DNA of 64,000 bases. Origin: Vicia villosa. Its lineage: Eukaryota > Streptophyta > Magnoliopsida > Fabales > Fabaceae. The notes under the pieces are model-generated. The model was not told the origin of the DNA. It made no database searches and saw only the letters and a program-made list of their open reading frames with translations. Shown here piece by piece: positions 1 to 11,138 of the stretch. The position numbers and the translations under genes were made by a program. Location of the stretch: positions 1 through 64,000 of the forward strand of contig NW_026705229.1 of NCBI RefSeq assembly GCF_029867415.1. Reading direction: 5' to 3'. Position 1 is the first letter of the stretch, and the number at the start of each line of letters is the position of its first letter.

Positions 1-257
1 ACTCAAGAGATCGACAAATGGTAGTTTCTTCAAACAGTTTGTCTGTTTCAGGGATGTTTAGTTCCCCACAGAGTCAATAAATGGTAGTTTTCCCCTTAGG
101 AAAACAGTTTGTTGATTCCCCAGGCACCAATCGACGAATGGCAGTTTTCACCCCGAAAACAGTTCATCCGCCTTCAAACAAAGTCATTAGCCCCTCAAAA
201 GAGCATGGGCCCATATGACAATCTTTCAAAGATGCCAGGTCAAAAGGGAAGATGTTG

Positions 258-871
258 AAGTTTCTTTATTTACCGTCAAATGGTATCTCATCTCCAAGTG
301 CTGATGAGAAGTTTGATGAGGAAACAAATCTTTGAAGTTTCTTTATTTACCGTCAAATGGTATCTCATCTCCAAGTGCTGATGAGAAGTTTGATGAGGAA
401 ACAACCCCTTAAAGTTTCTTTATTTACCATCAAATGGTATCTCATCTCCAAGTGCTGATGAGAAGTTTGATGAGGAAACAAATCTTTGAAGTTTCTTTAT
501 TACCATCAAATGGTATCTCATCTCCAAGTGCTGATGAGAAGTTTGATGAGGAAACAAATCTTTGAAGTTTCTTTATTACCATCAAATGGTATCTCATCTC
601 CAAGTGCTGATGAGAAGTTTGATGAGGAAACAAATCTTTGAAGTTTCTTTATTTTACCGTCAAATGGTATCTCATCTCCAAGTGCTGATGAGAAGTTTGA
701 TGAGGAAACAACCCCTTGAAGTTTCTTTATTACCATCAAATGGTATCTCATCTCCAAGTGCTGATGAGAAGTTTGGTGAGGAAACAAATCTTTGAAGTTT
801 CTTTATTTACCGTCAAATGGTATCTTACCTCCAAGTGCTGGTAAGAAGTTTGACGAGGAAACAGACCGTTG
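258..871 (+). repeat. Eight-unit ~77 bp tandem repeat, each unit a hairpin
   Basis: Units start near 258, 335, 412, 489, 565, 641, 719 and 795, with periods of 76-78 bp. Each carries an inner stem TCTCATC/GATGAGA around the loop TCCAAGTGCT and an outer stem of about 6 bp (RTCAAA/TTTGAY). The last unit is diverged but still pairs: TCTTACC/GGTAAGA inside and CGTCAAA/TTTGACG outside. The array lies about 370 bp upstream of the polypurine tract, where Tat-lineage elements are known to carry tandem repeats. Open frames through it are by-products of the repeat. Confidence 0.95.
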
Positions 872-1230
872 GAAATTTTCTCTTTATCTGAGATATTGTC
901 CAAACACAACTAAGACCAGTTTCGAGATATGGACATCCGAAACAAGAGGGAGGTTGTTTACCTTTTTCTAAGTATCAACACTTAGTTAAAGAGGATGGAT
1001 TGCGCATCCTACATTGCCATCCATTCACCAGAATCCACATCAAGTATTTCTGCAGGAGTTTGTCTCATCATCCCCCGCCAAGCGCGACAATGGGATCAAG
1101 TCATGTAAAGATTTTATCAATTACAACATCTCAGGAGCGCCCAAAATTCGAGCATTCTTTGATATTTAAGTCTCTTTTACGCAGGAGAGATCGAGATATC
1201 AATCTCTCTCCCTCCAGATAAAAGAAACTT
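872..1230 (+). other. Rest of the Ogre-like 3' UTR
   Basis: Non-coding stretch between the hairpin array and the polypurine tract. I see no conserved domain in any frame. Before the array, positions 1-257 hold imperfect repeats of AATGGTAGTTTTC followed by a complementary GAAAACAGTTT. Confidence 0.6.
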
Positions 1231-1243
1231 AAATAGGGGCATC
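1231..1243 (+). promoter_or_regulatory. Polypurine tract of the Ogre-like element
   Basis: AAATAGGGGCATC directly precedes the LTR start TGTCATA. The same GGGGCA core precedes the 3' LTR of the element at 31775-43836 (AGGGGCAGC before 40895). It primes plus-strand DNA synthesis. Confidence 0.7.
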
Positions 1244-2786
1244 TGTCATACCCTAATTTTTGACCCCCCCTGAGATGGCATATCTTCAGGATTTTTCATC
1301 AGGTCAAGACAAGTACCCAGAGCAGTCATTTCTCCATCTGGTACCTAATCGAGGATGCTCAAAGACAAGAAAGCTCAGGCAAAGGATCAATCAATACAAA
1401 GATTAGTCTCTAATACAATCATGGGGCTCAAAAACTTCACTTTTCTCATCTATGATTGATTAGACATCCAGTCATATGAGTACAGGTTTACTCAGGTCAC
1501 CAGACTAGGGTTTTGAGCCTATCAAGGACTAAAATCAGGGATCACATTTGGGAAACCCTAAAAAACCTCAGAGGGTCATTCAAAGACATCAATCATCTTC
1601 AAATAACTCATATGACAAGATCTACTAGACATCACACTTCAATTCAAAGTCTACAGTCATTATTTTCACATGGTCGACAAATTAGGGTTTTGACCTAATT
1701 CACCAAGATAGTTGACTTCTGATCAGGGCATGAATCCAAAACTCAAGACATGATTCAAGGATCTCTACTACCTCCTTATAATCCATTTATATCATCCATT
1801 TGGGGAGAAGATCTTATTTCTACACAAAAGCCCAAAAATTCACTTTGTCAGGAAAAAGTCAACTGTGAAGGATCATCATTGACTTTTAAGGTTTTTGGTC
1901 AAAAAATGACTTTCAAAGATCAATATCATCAATATATGGATGTCAAAGTCATTTGGCCAAAGAAATTCAAAGAAATTCATCAAGGAGCGAAAAGTCGGGA
2001 ATTAGGGTTTTTGAAGGCATGGTGAGATCTCAAAATTTCACCTACACAACTCAAAAAACTTCCAACATGAAAGTTGTAGATCTTGCCAAATAAAACAACA
2101 TCTTACAAGGGAACTTTTTTCAAAAGATCAACCATTTATGAAGTTTTGGAACTTTTGAAGTTTAGGTCATAAACACTTAGAAATTTTTCTAAGTGTTTTA
2201 ACCTAGTTTTCTTCCAACTTTGGCCTCATTTTTCACAAATTTCCCAAAGGATTCTGAAGAAGACATAAACTAATGATTTAAAGTAGATGTTTAGGGCTTT
2301 CCAAATTGTGTTCAACCTTCTCAAAATTCAATTTGAGCTAAGAGTTATGCTTGTTCAAAGTTGGCCTCATGAAGTGAAATTATAGGTCATGCATCATTTT
2401 GGAACTTTGAAGTTTTGTGCACATGACCTCAAATACAGATGCTACATGACCCATAATACATCTGCAAACATGCCATGCATTCATTTTCACCATGCCATGA
2501 TAATTGAAGAAGATTCCTAAAACAAGAACATGTGATTATGTAATGATTACATTTGAGAATTTATGGCAAATTGATGAATCACCCAAGGAATCTTCTCACC
2601 AACCAATTAGAGCTCACTTTGCATCTGAATTGTCCCCTAAGATCAGATAGAATCAATGGATAGGGGAGGTGGCTCGAAAATGCAATGATCACATTTGGAT
2701 ATTCTTTGAAATTTCTTCATGGCTAAGAAACCAAACTTACTTCACTAAGCAAGCTCACTCTCCCAATCAGTACTGAGACATTTGCC

Positions 2787-2795
2787 TATAAATAG
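2787..2795 (+). promoter_or_regulatory. Probable TATA box of the Ogre-like LTR
   Basis: TATAAATAG lies in the U3-like part of the LTR, followed by a pyrimidine-rich CATTCTCATTC stretch typical of plant transcription starts. Assigned by motif only. Confidence 0.5.
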
Positions 2796-3743
2796 AGGCC
2801 TCATTCTCATTCAAAAAACACACAAAAGCAACCATATTACTTGCTTTCTCTTTCTCTTCTCTTGTTCATTGTTTTTCAAAGTTCTTTGGCAAGAAGAATC
2901 GATTTCTTCAAACCAGAGCTTATCTTTGGGAAGTGAGCATTCTAACATCTCAAGGGAGGTCATTTGAGGTGATCCAAGCACCTGGATCACTTCTGTAAGT
3001 GGAGGAACACCATTGTTGCTCTCACTTTGGAGCATCTGCAGTTGGAGGTCCATGGAGTGATTCAGAAGGTTTCAAGGCAAGCCAATCATCCAGACACACT
3101 CCTCAGGTCATAGTGAAGCTAACCAGATGGCTGCAGCTCATCTGTAACTCGAGAATCAACACCCTCCATGTTCACTTGAAGCTGAAATCGAGGGAGGTCC
3201 ATAGAACAATTCAGGAGGTTTGAGGTCATTACAAGCATTCAGTTAGCATCACTGAGCCACAAGGAAGCTTTTGGGATCATTCATACAAGCCCAGTTGCTC
3301 TCCATCATCATCATGATCTCCATTTTCAGAGGTAAGTTTCTGAACTGCCTCTCTTTAATTTAAGAACTCTTTGTGAAATAGCTCGATTCTATCTTGTTCA
3401 GCATCATCAGAGGATTGAAAACCCTCTATCATCATCCATTTATCTTTCAGTATAGTCATTTAAATTAATTTTGAAATTTTAGGGTTCTTCACGATTTCTG
3501 GTAAATTAGTTAGATGTAGTTAATGATAGTTCATGTTAGTTACATATTTAGAATCGTGAGTGAATTTAGAGCAAGTTTCATGTTTACATCGTTGCAAATG
3601 GTTGAGAAACGAGTAAGCTCAGAAATTCAAAAATGGAGAGCTTGAGGTTGAAGACGAAGATGGTGGTGGCGCGCAAATTTGAATTCTCAGGGGAGAGTTT
3701 ATTTTATTTTGAATGGTGTGCGTTTTATTAACGACTGAACAAC

Positions 3744-3820
3744 TTGCCCCAGTGGCCACCTATACGCCCTTAGTATCATCATGCCTCAAGTCTGGGGTTC
3801 GAATCCCCCTCGCCCCAGAC
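3744..3820 (+). other. tRNA-like module 1 in the Ogre-like LTR
   Basis: An A-box-like TTGCCCCAGTGG (3744-3755) is followed by a B-box-like GGTTCGAATCC (3796-3806), and TCTGGGG and CCCCAGA flank the B box as inverted repeats. A full cloverleaf cannot be drawn, so this is tRNA-derived sequence rather than a tRNA gene. Confidence 0.4.
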
Positions 3821-3900
3821 TTTTTGATTCTTTTATTTTTTAAGGATTTACAACTTGTTTTGAAACATGACCAATTGAAGGCAAGTCACTATCACCACAC

Positions 3901-3970
3901 GCGCGTTGGCTCAGTGGTATAGTTTTGAGGAAATGACCTCAAGGGCGTGGGTTCAAACCCTCCAAGGGCC
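3901..3970 (+). other. tRNA-like module 2 in the Ogre-like LTR
   Basis: The A box TGGCTCAGTGG (3907-3917) and B box GGTTCAAACCC (3950-3960) are spaced as in a tRNA gene, with a 6 bp anticodon-like stem TTGAGG/CCTCAA between them. The acceptor arms do not pair. Probably tRNA-derived and now part of the LTR. Confidence 0.45.
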
Positions 3971-4540
3971 AAAACTTATTTTTTAAACACTAATTTCTTT
4001 CATTTTTCTTCACAACTTCACATATTTATTTAACCTATCAAATTAATTTATTTTCACTTCATTTTTCACACACTTATCATTTAATATACCTATTTTGTGA
4101 ATAATCAAAAAATCATAAAAAATATTATGTATTTCTTGAATTTTAATTAGGTTTAAAATAGTATGTTTTTAAGTGTTTTCTTAAATACTTTAAATATATA
4201 TATTATCATTTTAACCTAATCAATTTGTGAATAATTTTATGATAAAACCCTAATTGTTTAGGTCTTAATTAGTTAAAAGTTCTTTATTTTTACCTTAATT
4301 AATTTGACTTTTGTCAATATTCAAATTTGTTTTCAATCTCTAATTAAACGGATGATTAAGGTTTTCAAACAACAAAACCTTGTATCATTCCAAATCATTT
4401 TCAAATTGCTTTTACACCAGTACTGTAAAGTATTGGGCCTCTAATAGAGTGTAAGTCCCAAACACCTTCTCTTCTTAGCTTGTTTTCAAAACTGTATTTT
4501 CAAAATCTTCTTTCTGTTTTCAAAACATTCTTCTGGTATT

Positions 4541-5022
4541 TGAAGGGCATTATTCCCGGTGAAACTCTTCAGATACCTATGTGACCTTTGTCCATCTTCA
4601 CTTCTTCTATTTTCAAAAACCATTAACTGTTTATCATATATATATTCAACTGTTATCCACCAATTACTGTTGAGGCTCTGTATATACTTCTTCAAAGGCC
4701 TCCACTCCATCCAGGTTAGGCTTTACAAGCTTTCAATTTACAGTCTTTATTTAAATTACTGTCAAATATAAACTGTACATATATTTGTTTAGAACTACGT
4801 TTGAGTACAAACCTTAGGACAGTTAAACTATATATATATATTATAGGAATATGACCTAGGATTGAGAATGTCTTCCCGGTGAAGGCTCTTTCCTAATTAG
4901 AGATCTGTAGTTCAAACCCCCAAGATGAATTATTCTCGGTGAAACATCTTGGCAAAAACCTTAGAATCCAAAAATATAGGACACATCCACCCAAAGAGGA
5001 ATTATTCCCGGTGAAACCTCTT
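4541..5022 (+). repeat. Hairpin family A: conserved loop, changing stem
   Basis: Copies at 4541-4571, ~4867-4890 (degenerate), 4920-4952 and 4994-5022 share the loop ATTATTCCCGGTGAAA or a close variant. The flanking stems differ but pair in the three clear copies: TGAAG/CTTCA, CCAAGATG/CATCTTGG and AAGAGG/CCTCTT. Confidence 0.8.
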
Positions 5023-5071
5023 ACCCATTTGCTTAGAGCCAAAATAAGTTCAAAAACTACATAGCTTTCTC

Positions 5072-6703
5072 TTGTGCTATAACAAGGACCCTCGATTAGC
5101 CTCCTCTTGGGCTTTGTACAAGGACCCACAGGCTTCTTAAAAAGCATTTCCAGCTTCCTCTTGAGCTTGTATACAAGGACCCATCAGGTTTCTTATAAAC
5201 ATAGGAACAGGTCTTTAGTCACCTTTTAGCCTACCCTGGTGAGTTTCTTCCAATTTAAACCAGACTTTAAACAAGCTAAGTTTGTCTCAATTTTGCATTG
5301 AGTACACCTTTTGGAATGAGAGACATGGATAGTCTCTGTCACCCTTATCTTCATCAATCTTCCTTAGCAGAGTCTAGGATCCATGTTTGATCATCCTCAG
5401 CATTGAGTCAGCCTTCATCTTGGGCTTTAAACAAGAAGTCTCCACTAGATAATCTTTCATTCCTTCATATCAATAAAAACCCCTGGAAAGGGTTAGCCTC
5501 CAACATCTGTCTAAAATGTCAAAACCCCTGGAAAGGGTTAGCCTCCAACATCTGTCTAAAATGTCAAAACCCCTGGAAAGGGTTAGCCTCCAAAGTCAAT
5601 TAATAAATAATTTCATTCTCTTAGGAGATAATTTCCCCAAAAGAGTCAAAACCCCTGGAAAGGGTCAGCCTCCAAAAAACATGATAAAGTCAGTCTTTTA
5701 CTAAATAATTTCACCAGCTGAGTCAAAATCCCTGGAAAGGGTTAGCTTCCAAAGAAAAACAGTCTTTTAATAAATAAAATCTCCTCAGTAGAGTCAAAAC
5801 CAACAAAAACAGTTAGCCTCAACCTTGGGCTTCATACAAGGCACCCAAACAATAAAACTCCCCTGTCAAGAGTCAGCCTCAACCTTGGGCATTGTACAAG
5901 GCAGATAATAGAGTCTCCCCAGTGAGTTCTTCATCATTCAGTAGCCACAACCTTGGGCTTTGTACAAGGCAGATAAACCATATTTTTCATGTGTCAAAGA
6001 TTCCTAACACTTAGGATCTTTCCCCATATAGTCATCCATACTTAATTCATTTAAGAGTCCGCCACAACCTTGGGCTTTGTACAAGGCAGAAAATAATGTT
6101 TTCCCTAGCAACAGTCAGCCACAACCTTGGGCTTTGTACAAGGCACACAAATAGAGTCTCCCTAAGTAGAGTCAGCCTCAATTCTGGGCTTTGTACAGAA
6201 CACAAAAATACCCTGTAATTAACCCCCAGTGGAGCCATCTCCCAGAGTCAATAATATTTAATCAATCAAAAGCCTCAAGCTTGGGCCTCATACAAGCCAG
6301 CTAAAGTCAAATCTTTTATACAGTAGATAGACATAGCTTATCTCTATAGAGAGATATTTTTACTACTCTACCACATTCAAACAAACAAACATTTCATTTC
6401 AATTTTAATCAAGTCTCCCATTTAGGATTTTGAAAGGCATGAGCTGGCAGTAAAACCCAGACATGTGGTAACTTTCCCTAATTTGGATGAGCATCCTTCT
6501 TTCATTTAAGAGGCATTTGACTGGTATACTTGCACATACACAAGTAAGGTCCCCCTCTTGAATGAAATGAATTCAGTTATTCTGTCACTCTTTAAATGTT
6601 TGTGGTAGAATAGTACAAATACCTCTCTGTAGAGATAATTTCACGTCTCTTTACTGTAAACAGAGATTTAATTCCAAGCTTCAACCTTGAGCTTCAAGCA
6701 AGG
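5072..6703 (+). repeat. Hairpin family B: loop GGCTTTGTA with changing stem
   Basis: About twelve copies occur near 5072, 5105, 5155, 5413, 5823, 5883, 5951, 6068, 6124, 6182, 6279 and 6685. Most have the stem CCTTG/CAAGG. Others have TCTTG/CAAGA (5413), TTCTG/CAGAA (6182-6200) and GCTTG/CAAGC (6279-6297), so both arms change together. Spacing is irregular, roughly 50-120 bp in the dense part. Confidence 0.85.
5475..5750 (+). repeat. Short tandem repeats of CCCCTGGAAAGGG
   Basis: AAAACCCCTGGAAAGGGTTA recurs at about 5475, 5521 and 5566 (period ~45 bp) and again near 5650 and 5725. Each copy contains an inverted ACCC/GGGT pair. Confidence 0.85.
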
Positions 6704-7247
6704 CACCAAAAATAATTAATTTCCCTAGTTAGTTCCCCGAACTACATTAAGCTCTGACTTCCACTAGGGATATGTAGGCATGAGGTTCACAAGGAATCTC
6801 AGCGAGCTAATAAAATACCAAAAATAGTCAGTTTGTCTGTCTGTCTGTCTTTTCAAATCAATTCAATTCCTTCTCCTAACACAAAGGAGAAACTTTCCCA
6901 ATCATTAGCAATAAACACAAACACAATGACACAGAGAAGGTTCCTGTAGAGTACTACAGATATGTAGGGTGTTTAAACACTTCCCTATGTATAACCGACC
7001 TCCCGGACTCCAGAATTTCTAGTCTAGGTGAAATCCCCACACTTAGCAAACTCCTAGGGTTTAGTTGAGATCTTTTTTCCCCTTTCCTACTCGTAGGACC
7101 AATAAGAAAGTTCGTGTGATATCGTAGGAAGAACTGAAACAAAATTCATCCCACCACGGGCGCATTCTCTTTCCAAATTTCGCGTGAAGGGTCTAGCGTG
7201 TCGTCATCCCAAGTGAAACGGGGAGGTAAAAGAAAACGACCACCACA

Positions 7248-7930
7248 AATACCTTGTTCATCATCCGCTGGTAGGTGGCTCCGGCGTTTTTGAGTCCGAA
7301 GAGCATTACGTTGTAGTAGTAGTTTTCCGACTCGGTCATGAATGCAGTGCACTGTTTGTCGCACCTCGCCATGGTGATTTGGTTGTAACTTGAATAAGCA
7401 TCCATAAAAGACAACAATTTATAGCCAGATGAGTTATCGACCAGTCTGTCTATGTTAGGTAATGGATAAGCATCTTTGGGACAAGCTCGGTTAACATCAG
7501 TGTAATCAACGCATATTCTCCATTTTCCATTAGATTTTTTAACTAGTACAACGTTTGTGAGCCAAGTTGAATACTTGGCCTCGGAAATAAAATTTTCCTC
7601 TAGGAGGTCTTTTACAGATTTCTCGGCAGCCTCCGCTTTCTCGGGAGACTGCCGACGCCTACGTTGAACTACTGCCTTTGCGGCTGGATCAATGGAGAGA
7701 TGGTGGCAGGCGACCTCAGGGTCGAGTCCGGGCATTTCAGCTGCGCTCCAGGCGAACAGGTCGCTGTTGGCGCGAAGGCAAGCCACGAGTTGTTTCCTCG
7801 GCAGATCAGGGATGTCCTTGTCGATCTTCACGGCCTTGTCATGGGTTGTCGCCCAACGGGACGAGTTCAAAGTCGCTGTCCGGGATAGGTCGGACGGGGT
7901 GAGCCGTCTTAGGTTGCGGCTCTTCGCCAT
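7248..7930 (-). pseudogene. Ty3/gypsy reverse transcriptase fragment (minus-strand Tat-type element)
   Basis: The frame reads leftwards through LFAWSAAEMPGLDPEV, then the RT core: VVLVKKSNGKWRICVDYTDV, ACPKDAYPLPNIDRLVD, LLSFMDAYSSYNQI, MLFGLKNAGATYQRMMNKVF. These are the N-terminal blocks of Ty3/gypsy RT. The YVDD catalytic motif should follow but the frame is cut at 7247/7248 by the Ogre-like LTR, and the residues reading on past that point (to 7193) are LTR sequence. The rest of RT, RNase H and integrase would lie beyond the left window edge. A frameshift near 7845 separates it from the upstream protease frame. Non-functional. Confidence 0.9.
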
Positions 7931-8651
7931 TCTTTAGCTCTTCTTTCGTGAAGCGAGCGTCGAGGTCGACTGAGCTGACGTTGGTCGGTTGCTGATGATC
8001 TTCTCGAGGAGGCTTGTCTCCGGCCCTTGGTTTCTTGTTGGAGCTGGAGGGAGGAGCGATCCGCTGCAACCCCTTGATCAACGCGTCGAATATCCTTCTG
8101 GCCGCTTCGATGTCGGTGTTGATGGTGGCTACTCGTCCTCTTTTTGTGTAGAACTTCATCTTTAGGTGCACGGTCGAGGGGACGGCCGTGAGTTCAGCTA
8201 GAGTGGGGCGTCCGATGATGCAGTTGTAGAGGGTCTTGCAGTCGATCATCAGAAATCGTGTCTTAATCTGTCTGGAAGCTTCTCCTTCCCCGAAAGTGAC
8301 GATCAGTTCGATGTAACCCCAGGGTTTGGTGGTCGTCCGGTTGAAGCCCTGGAGGTCGGAACCCACATATGGAGTGAGGTGGGAGTCGTCCAGCTTGAGG
8401 GTCTGAAAAAGACGAGAATACATGATATCGACCGAGCTTCCCTCGTCGATCAGGATCCGACGGGCGTCAAAATTCGCCATCCTCGCTCGAACGAGCAGGG
8501 GAATTGTGGCGTTCGAGGCTCCGCCGGGGAGCTCCTCCCGATAGAAGGTGATCGAATTTGATTTCCCTTTGAACTTCTGTAGGGTTGGGCCGAGGTTCGA
8601 ATTGGCACTGATCATGAGGGAACCTGGATCCCCGCCGTTAGATATGACCAT
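7839..8651 (-). pseudogene. Ty3/gypsy protease region of the minus-strand element
   Basis: 270-residue open frame with an aspartic-protease-like core (RRILIDEGSSVDIMYSRLF, active-site Asp followed by E-G-S-S), then IIGRPTLAEL, which resembles the second protease motif of plant gypsy polyproteins. It overlaps the RT frame at 7839-7930 in a different phase, so a frameshift separates protease from RT. The frame continues the gag of the same element (zinc knuckle at 8881-8928) to the right. The Met start is only the first ATG in the open stretch and not a real initiation site. Part of a dead polyprotein. Confidence 0.85.
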
Positions 8652-8653
8652 CG

Positions 8654-10031
8654 CAGTCGGGAATCCTTCCTATGTGCTGAGAGTGGAGGTCACTCCAACC
8701 GAAGGTATGAAGTCCTCTGGTCGAGTGATGGACAGGGCAACTTGCAATGGTCTACCATCTGGAGAATTGTCCTCGTCAGAGTTCCTTGGACCTTCCCTTC
8801 GGGGGGGTTCTCCCTTCTTTGTGTATTTAGAAAGGCGGGCCTCCTTAATCAGAGTTTCGATGGCGTCTTTGAGGTGTCTGCATTCGTCGGTCAGATGCCC
8901 GTGGCTCTTGTGATACTTGCAGTATTTGGACTTATCAGTCCCCGGTCTGGTGGGATTTGGCCTCGGGGGTTTGACGTTGGAGTTCTTGAACTCGATGCTC
9001 TTGCATTCAGTCAGAATTTGTTCGTGTGAAACGTTCAGGGGGTGTAGTCACTAAAATGACCAGATGGTCCCCTGTGTTCCTTTGTGTCGTGGGGCCTGTC
9101 GTCTTTCCTTTTTTCTTGACCACGGTGCAAGAGCGAATGGTCCTGGCTCGAACTGCGGGCGACGTCGTTGCCCCTCGAGGCTTTTATTACGGCCACTTCG
9201 CCTTCCTCGAAGGCGATGAAGGCTTGAGCTTTGCGGAGGAGGGTGTGCATGGTGTGCACCTTCTCGATCTTTATATCTTTTTTGAAGCCGCTCCCGGGGA
9301 GGAGTCCTCGCTCAAAGAGATATCTCTTCATACAGTCGGTGGTTTGTACCTGGACGGCCTCTCTGTTGAATCTGTTGAGCTACTCTCGGAGAGGCTCGTT
9401 GGTTCCTTGGATCACGGGTTTGAGGTTAGCTTCAGATTTTGGCTGCCGACGAGAGGCCGTGAAGTGGCTTGAGAATAACTCTTTGAGTTTGGACCAAGAG
9501 TGGATGGAGTTGGGAGGAAGGTTCCTGTACCAGGTCATCGCCCCTTTCATGAGTGTGGTCGGAAAGATGCGGCACTTGATAGATCCCCGGACGACGTGGT
9601 AGTCCATGACGGCTTCGATGCTTCGAATGTGGTCGTCGGGATCAGTCGTTCCATCATAGAGGTCAAGATTGGTGGTATTTTGATTCCTCGTGGGAGACGA
9701 GCTCTTCGGATGACTTCGGACAGGGGGCTTCAGAAGTCTTCCTCGTCACTTGGGCCTGGGGAAGTCGAGTGCCTCTTCCGCCGGGGTTTTACTTATGTTT
9801 TCCCAGATACTTTGCGATTGTCTTCGGGGAGAGGACGCTCGTGGGTTTTCACCACAGTCTTGGCAGGGCCCCGATGATCTTGTTCAGGGGAGAGGCTTCC
9901 AGTTTCCGCCACCTCGGGTTTCTGGTTCCTCCAACTCTTTCGTGGAGGAGAGCGCGAAGATGAGGGCGAGCGCCGGTGTTGCCTCCTCGGTGGGGAGCGA
10001 GAGGACGAGGTGGAACGCGATCTATGGCGCC
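8654..10031 (-). pseudogene. Ty3/gypsy gag, C-terminal and central part (minus-strand element)
   Basis: Reading leftwards from 10031: an Arg/Ser-rich stretch, then a capsid-like segment (9380-9607, KGAMTWYRNLPPNSIHSWSK) of the Retrotrans_gag type, another open piece (9035-9331), and a zinc-knuckle-like motif CKYHKSHGHLTDEC near 8881-8928. The pieces are in different frames with stops, so the gene is broken. Its N-terminal part lies 14.6 kb away at 24607-25100, on the other side of the copia insertion, in a matching serine/arginine-rich context. Confidence 0.85.
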
Positions 10032-11124
10032 TGTTAGAACAAGAATTGTTCTGATCAATATTCTTAGTTTTGATGATAACAATGCATATGAATTTTGCTT
10101 AAGATAATGTGGTACTCTAACTCTATGCAATTTCCTTTTCAGGAAATATATAAAGAGTATGCACAAATCAGCGCTCAGAAGCTTTGACTCTGAAGGTTCA
10201 ACATGCAACATCAGAACATGATCTGGCAAGACATCAGAAGATGGTCAAGCAGAATCAGAACATGGTCTATGGAAGCATCAGAAGGACTGGAGTTCAGAAG
10301 CACTTTAAGATCAGAAGATCAGAAGATGCTTATGCACCAAGCTGTTTGTACTCTGATGATATTCAAACGTTGTATCTACGAAAGATCAATCAGAATCAAG
10401 TACAAGATGGCAGGCTACGCTGACTGACAAAAGGAACGTTAGAAGCTATTAACGGCAACGTCAGTAGTCACAGCAAAAGCAAGGCTCGAGGTAGTTGACA
10501 AAAGAGTGAAACATTAAATGCAATGTTGTACGGAATACGCAAAGCATTAAATGCTCCCAACGGTCATCTTCTCATACGCCTATAAATTGAAGTTCTGATG
10601 AGAAGCAGAATAGAACTCTTGCGTAAACTTACAGAAACGCTGTCAAATTCAAAAGCTCTCAAACTTCATCTTCAACCTCACTTATTGCTGTTGTAATATT
10701 ATAGTGAGATTAAGCTTTAAACTGTAAGAGAAATATCACAGTTGTGATTATAGCTTTTAAGAAGCATTGTAATACTCTTAGAATTTGTTTACATTAAGTT
10801 GTAAAGGACTAGAGTGATCAGTTAGATCAGAAGACTCTAGAAAAGTCTTAGAGGGTTTCTAAGCAGGTTGTTCCTAGAGTGATCAAGTTGTGATCAGAAG
10901 ACTCTAGAAGACTTAGCAGTGTATAAGTGGAAAACCATTGTAATCTTGTGTGATTAGTGGATTAAATCCTCAGTTGAGGTAAATCACCTGATAAGGGTGG
11001 ACTGGAGTAGTTTAGTTAACAACAAACCAGGATAAAAATAACTGTGCAAAATTGTTTTTATCTTACAAGTTTTGAAACTACACTTATTCAAACCCCCCCT
11101 TTCTAAGTGTTTTTCTATCCTTCA
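10032..11124 (+). repeat. 5' LTR of copia copy 1
   Basis: TGTTAGAACAAG...CTATCCTTCA, 1093 bp. It lacks about 36 bp found in the 3' LTR (near 23756-23795), apparently lost between short AGAAGCAC repeats, and has a short GATCAGAA duplication. TATAAA at 10581-10586 precedes the likely transcription start. Two 65 bp units carrying CTAGAGT...ACTCTAG inverted pairs start at 10809 and 10874. Confidence 0.95.
10581..10586 (+). promoter_or_regulatory. TATA box of copia copy 1 5' LTR
   Basis: TATAAA in the middle of the LTR. The equivalents are at 24060 in the 3' LTR and TATAAG at 61236 in copy 2. Conserved position across copies supports it. Confidence 0.6.
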
Positions 11125-11126
11125 AT

Positions 11127-11138
11127 TGGCATCAGAGC
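11127..11138 (+). promoter_or_regulatory. Primer binding site (initiator Met tRNA) of copia copy 1
   Basis: TGGCATCAGAGC lies 2 bp after the 5' LTR. It differs by one base from TGGTATCAGAGC, the usual plant copia PBS complementary to initiator Met-tRNA. Confidence 0.9.

Larger units (their letters stand above)
1..7247 (+). mobile_element. 3' part of an Ogre/Tat-like Ty3/gypsy retrotransposon (3' UTR plus 3' LTR)
   Basis: Only the 3' end lies in the window: a repeat-rich 3' UTR (1-1230), a polypurine tract (1231-1243) and one very long LTR (1244-7247, about 6.0 kb). The LTR starts TGTCATACCCTAATTTTTGA, much like the solo LTR at 17534, and ends CCACCACA. At 7248 the sequence switches abruptly to reverse-transcriptase coding DNA of a minus-strand element, so this copy is inserted in that pol gene. 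The 5 bp that follow (AATAC) are the predicted right half of the target duplication; the left half is outside the window. Lineage is inferred from LTR length, terminal sequence and the tandem-repeat 3' UTR. No coding region of this element is visible. Confidence 0.8.
1244..7247 (+). repeat. 3' LTR of the Ogre-like element
   Basis: Bounded by the polypurine tract on the left and by interrupted pol coding DNA of another element on the right. It holds a TATA box (2787), two tRNA-like A/B-box modules (3744-3806, 3907-3960), a family of hairpins around ATTATTCCCGGTGAAA (4541-5022), short tandem repeats of CCCCTGGAAAGGG (5475-5750) and about a dozen hairpins around GGCTTTGTA (5072-6703). The right edge is set by where the reading frame of the host element resumes, so it should be accurate to a few bases. 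Confidence 0.75.

Noticed and set aside
442..795. Overlapping open frames on both strands with repeated peptides
   Set aside because: They simply translate the 77 bp tandem repeat; no start context or conserved domain.
258..871. Resemblance to a CRISPR-like array of regular repeats
   Set aside because: Units are contiguous with no unique spacers, and the context is a plant retrotransposon 3' UTR.
3901..3970. A functional tRNA gene
   Set aside because: A and B boxes are good but acceptor arms do not pair and the D/T arms are imperfect.
9026..9472. Plus-strand frames of 120-150 codons across 8548-10037
   Set aside because: Antisense shadows of the minus-strand gypsy gag, which has the recognisable motifs.
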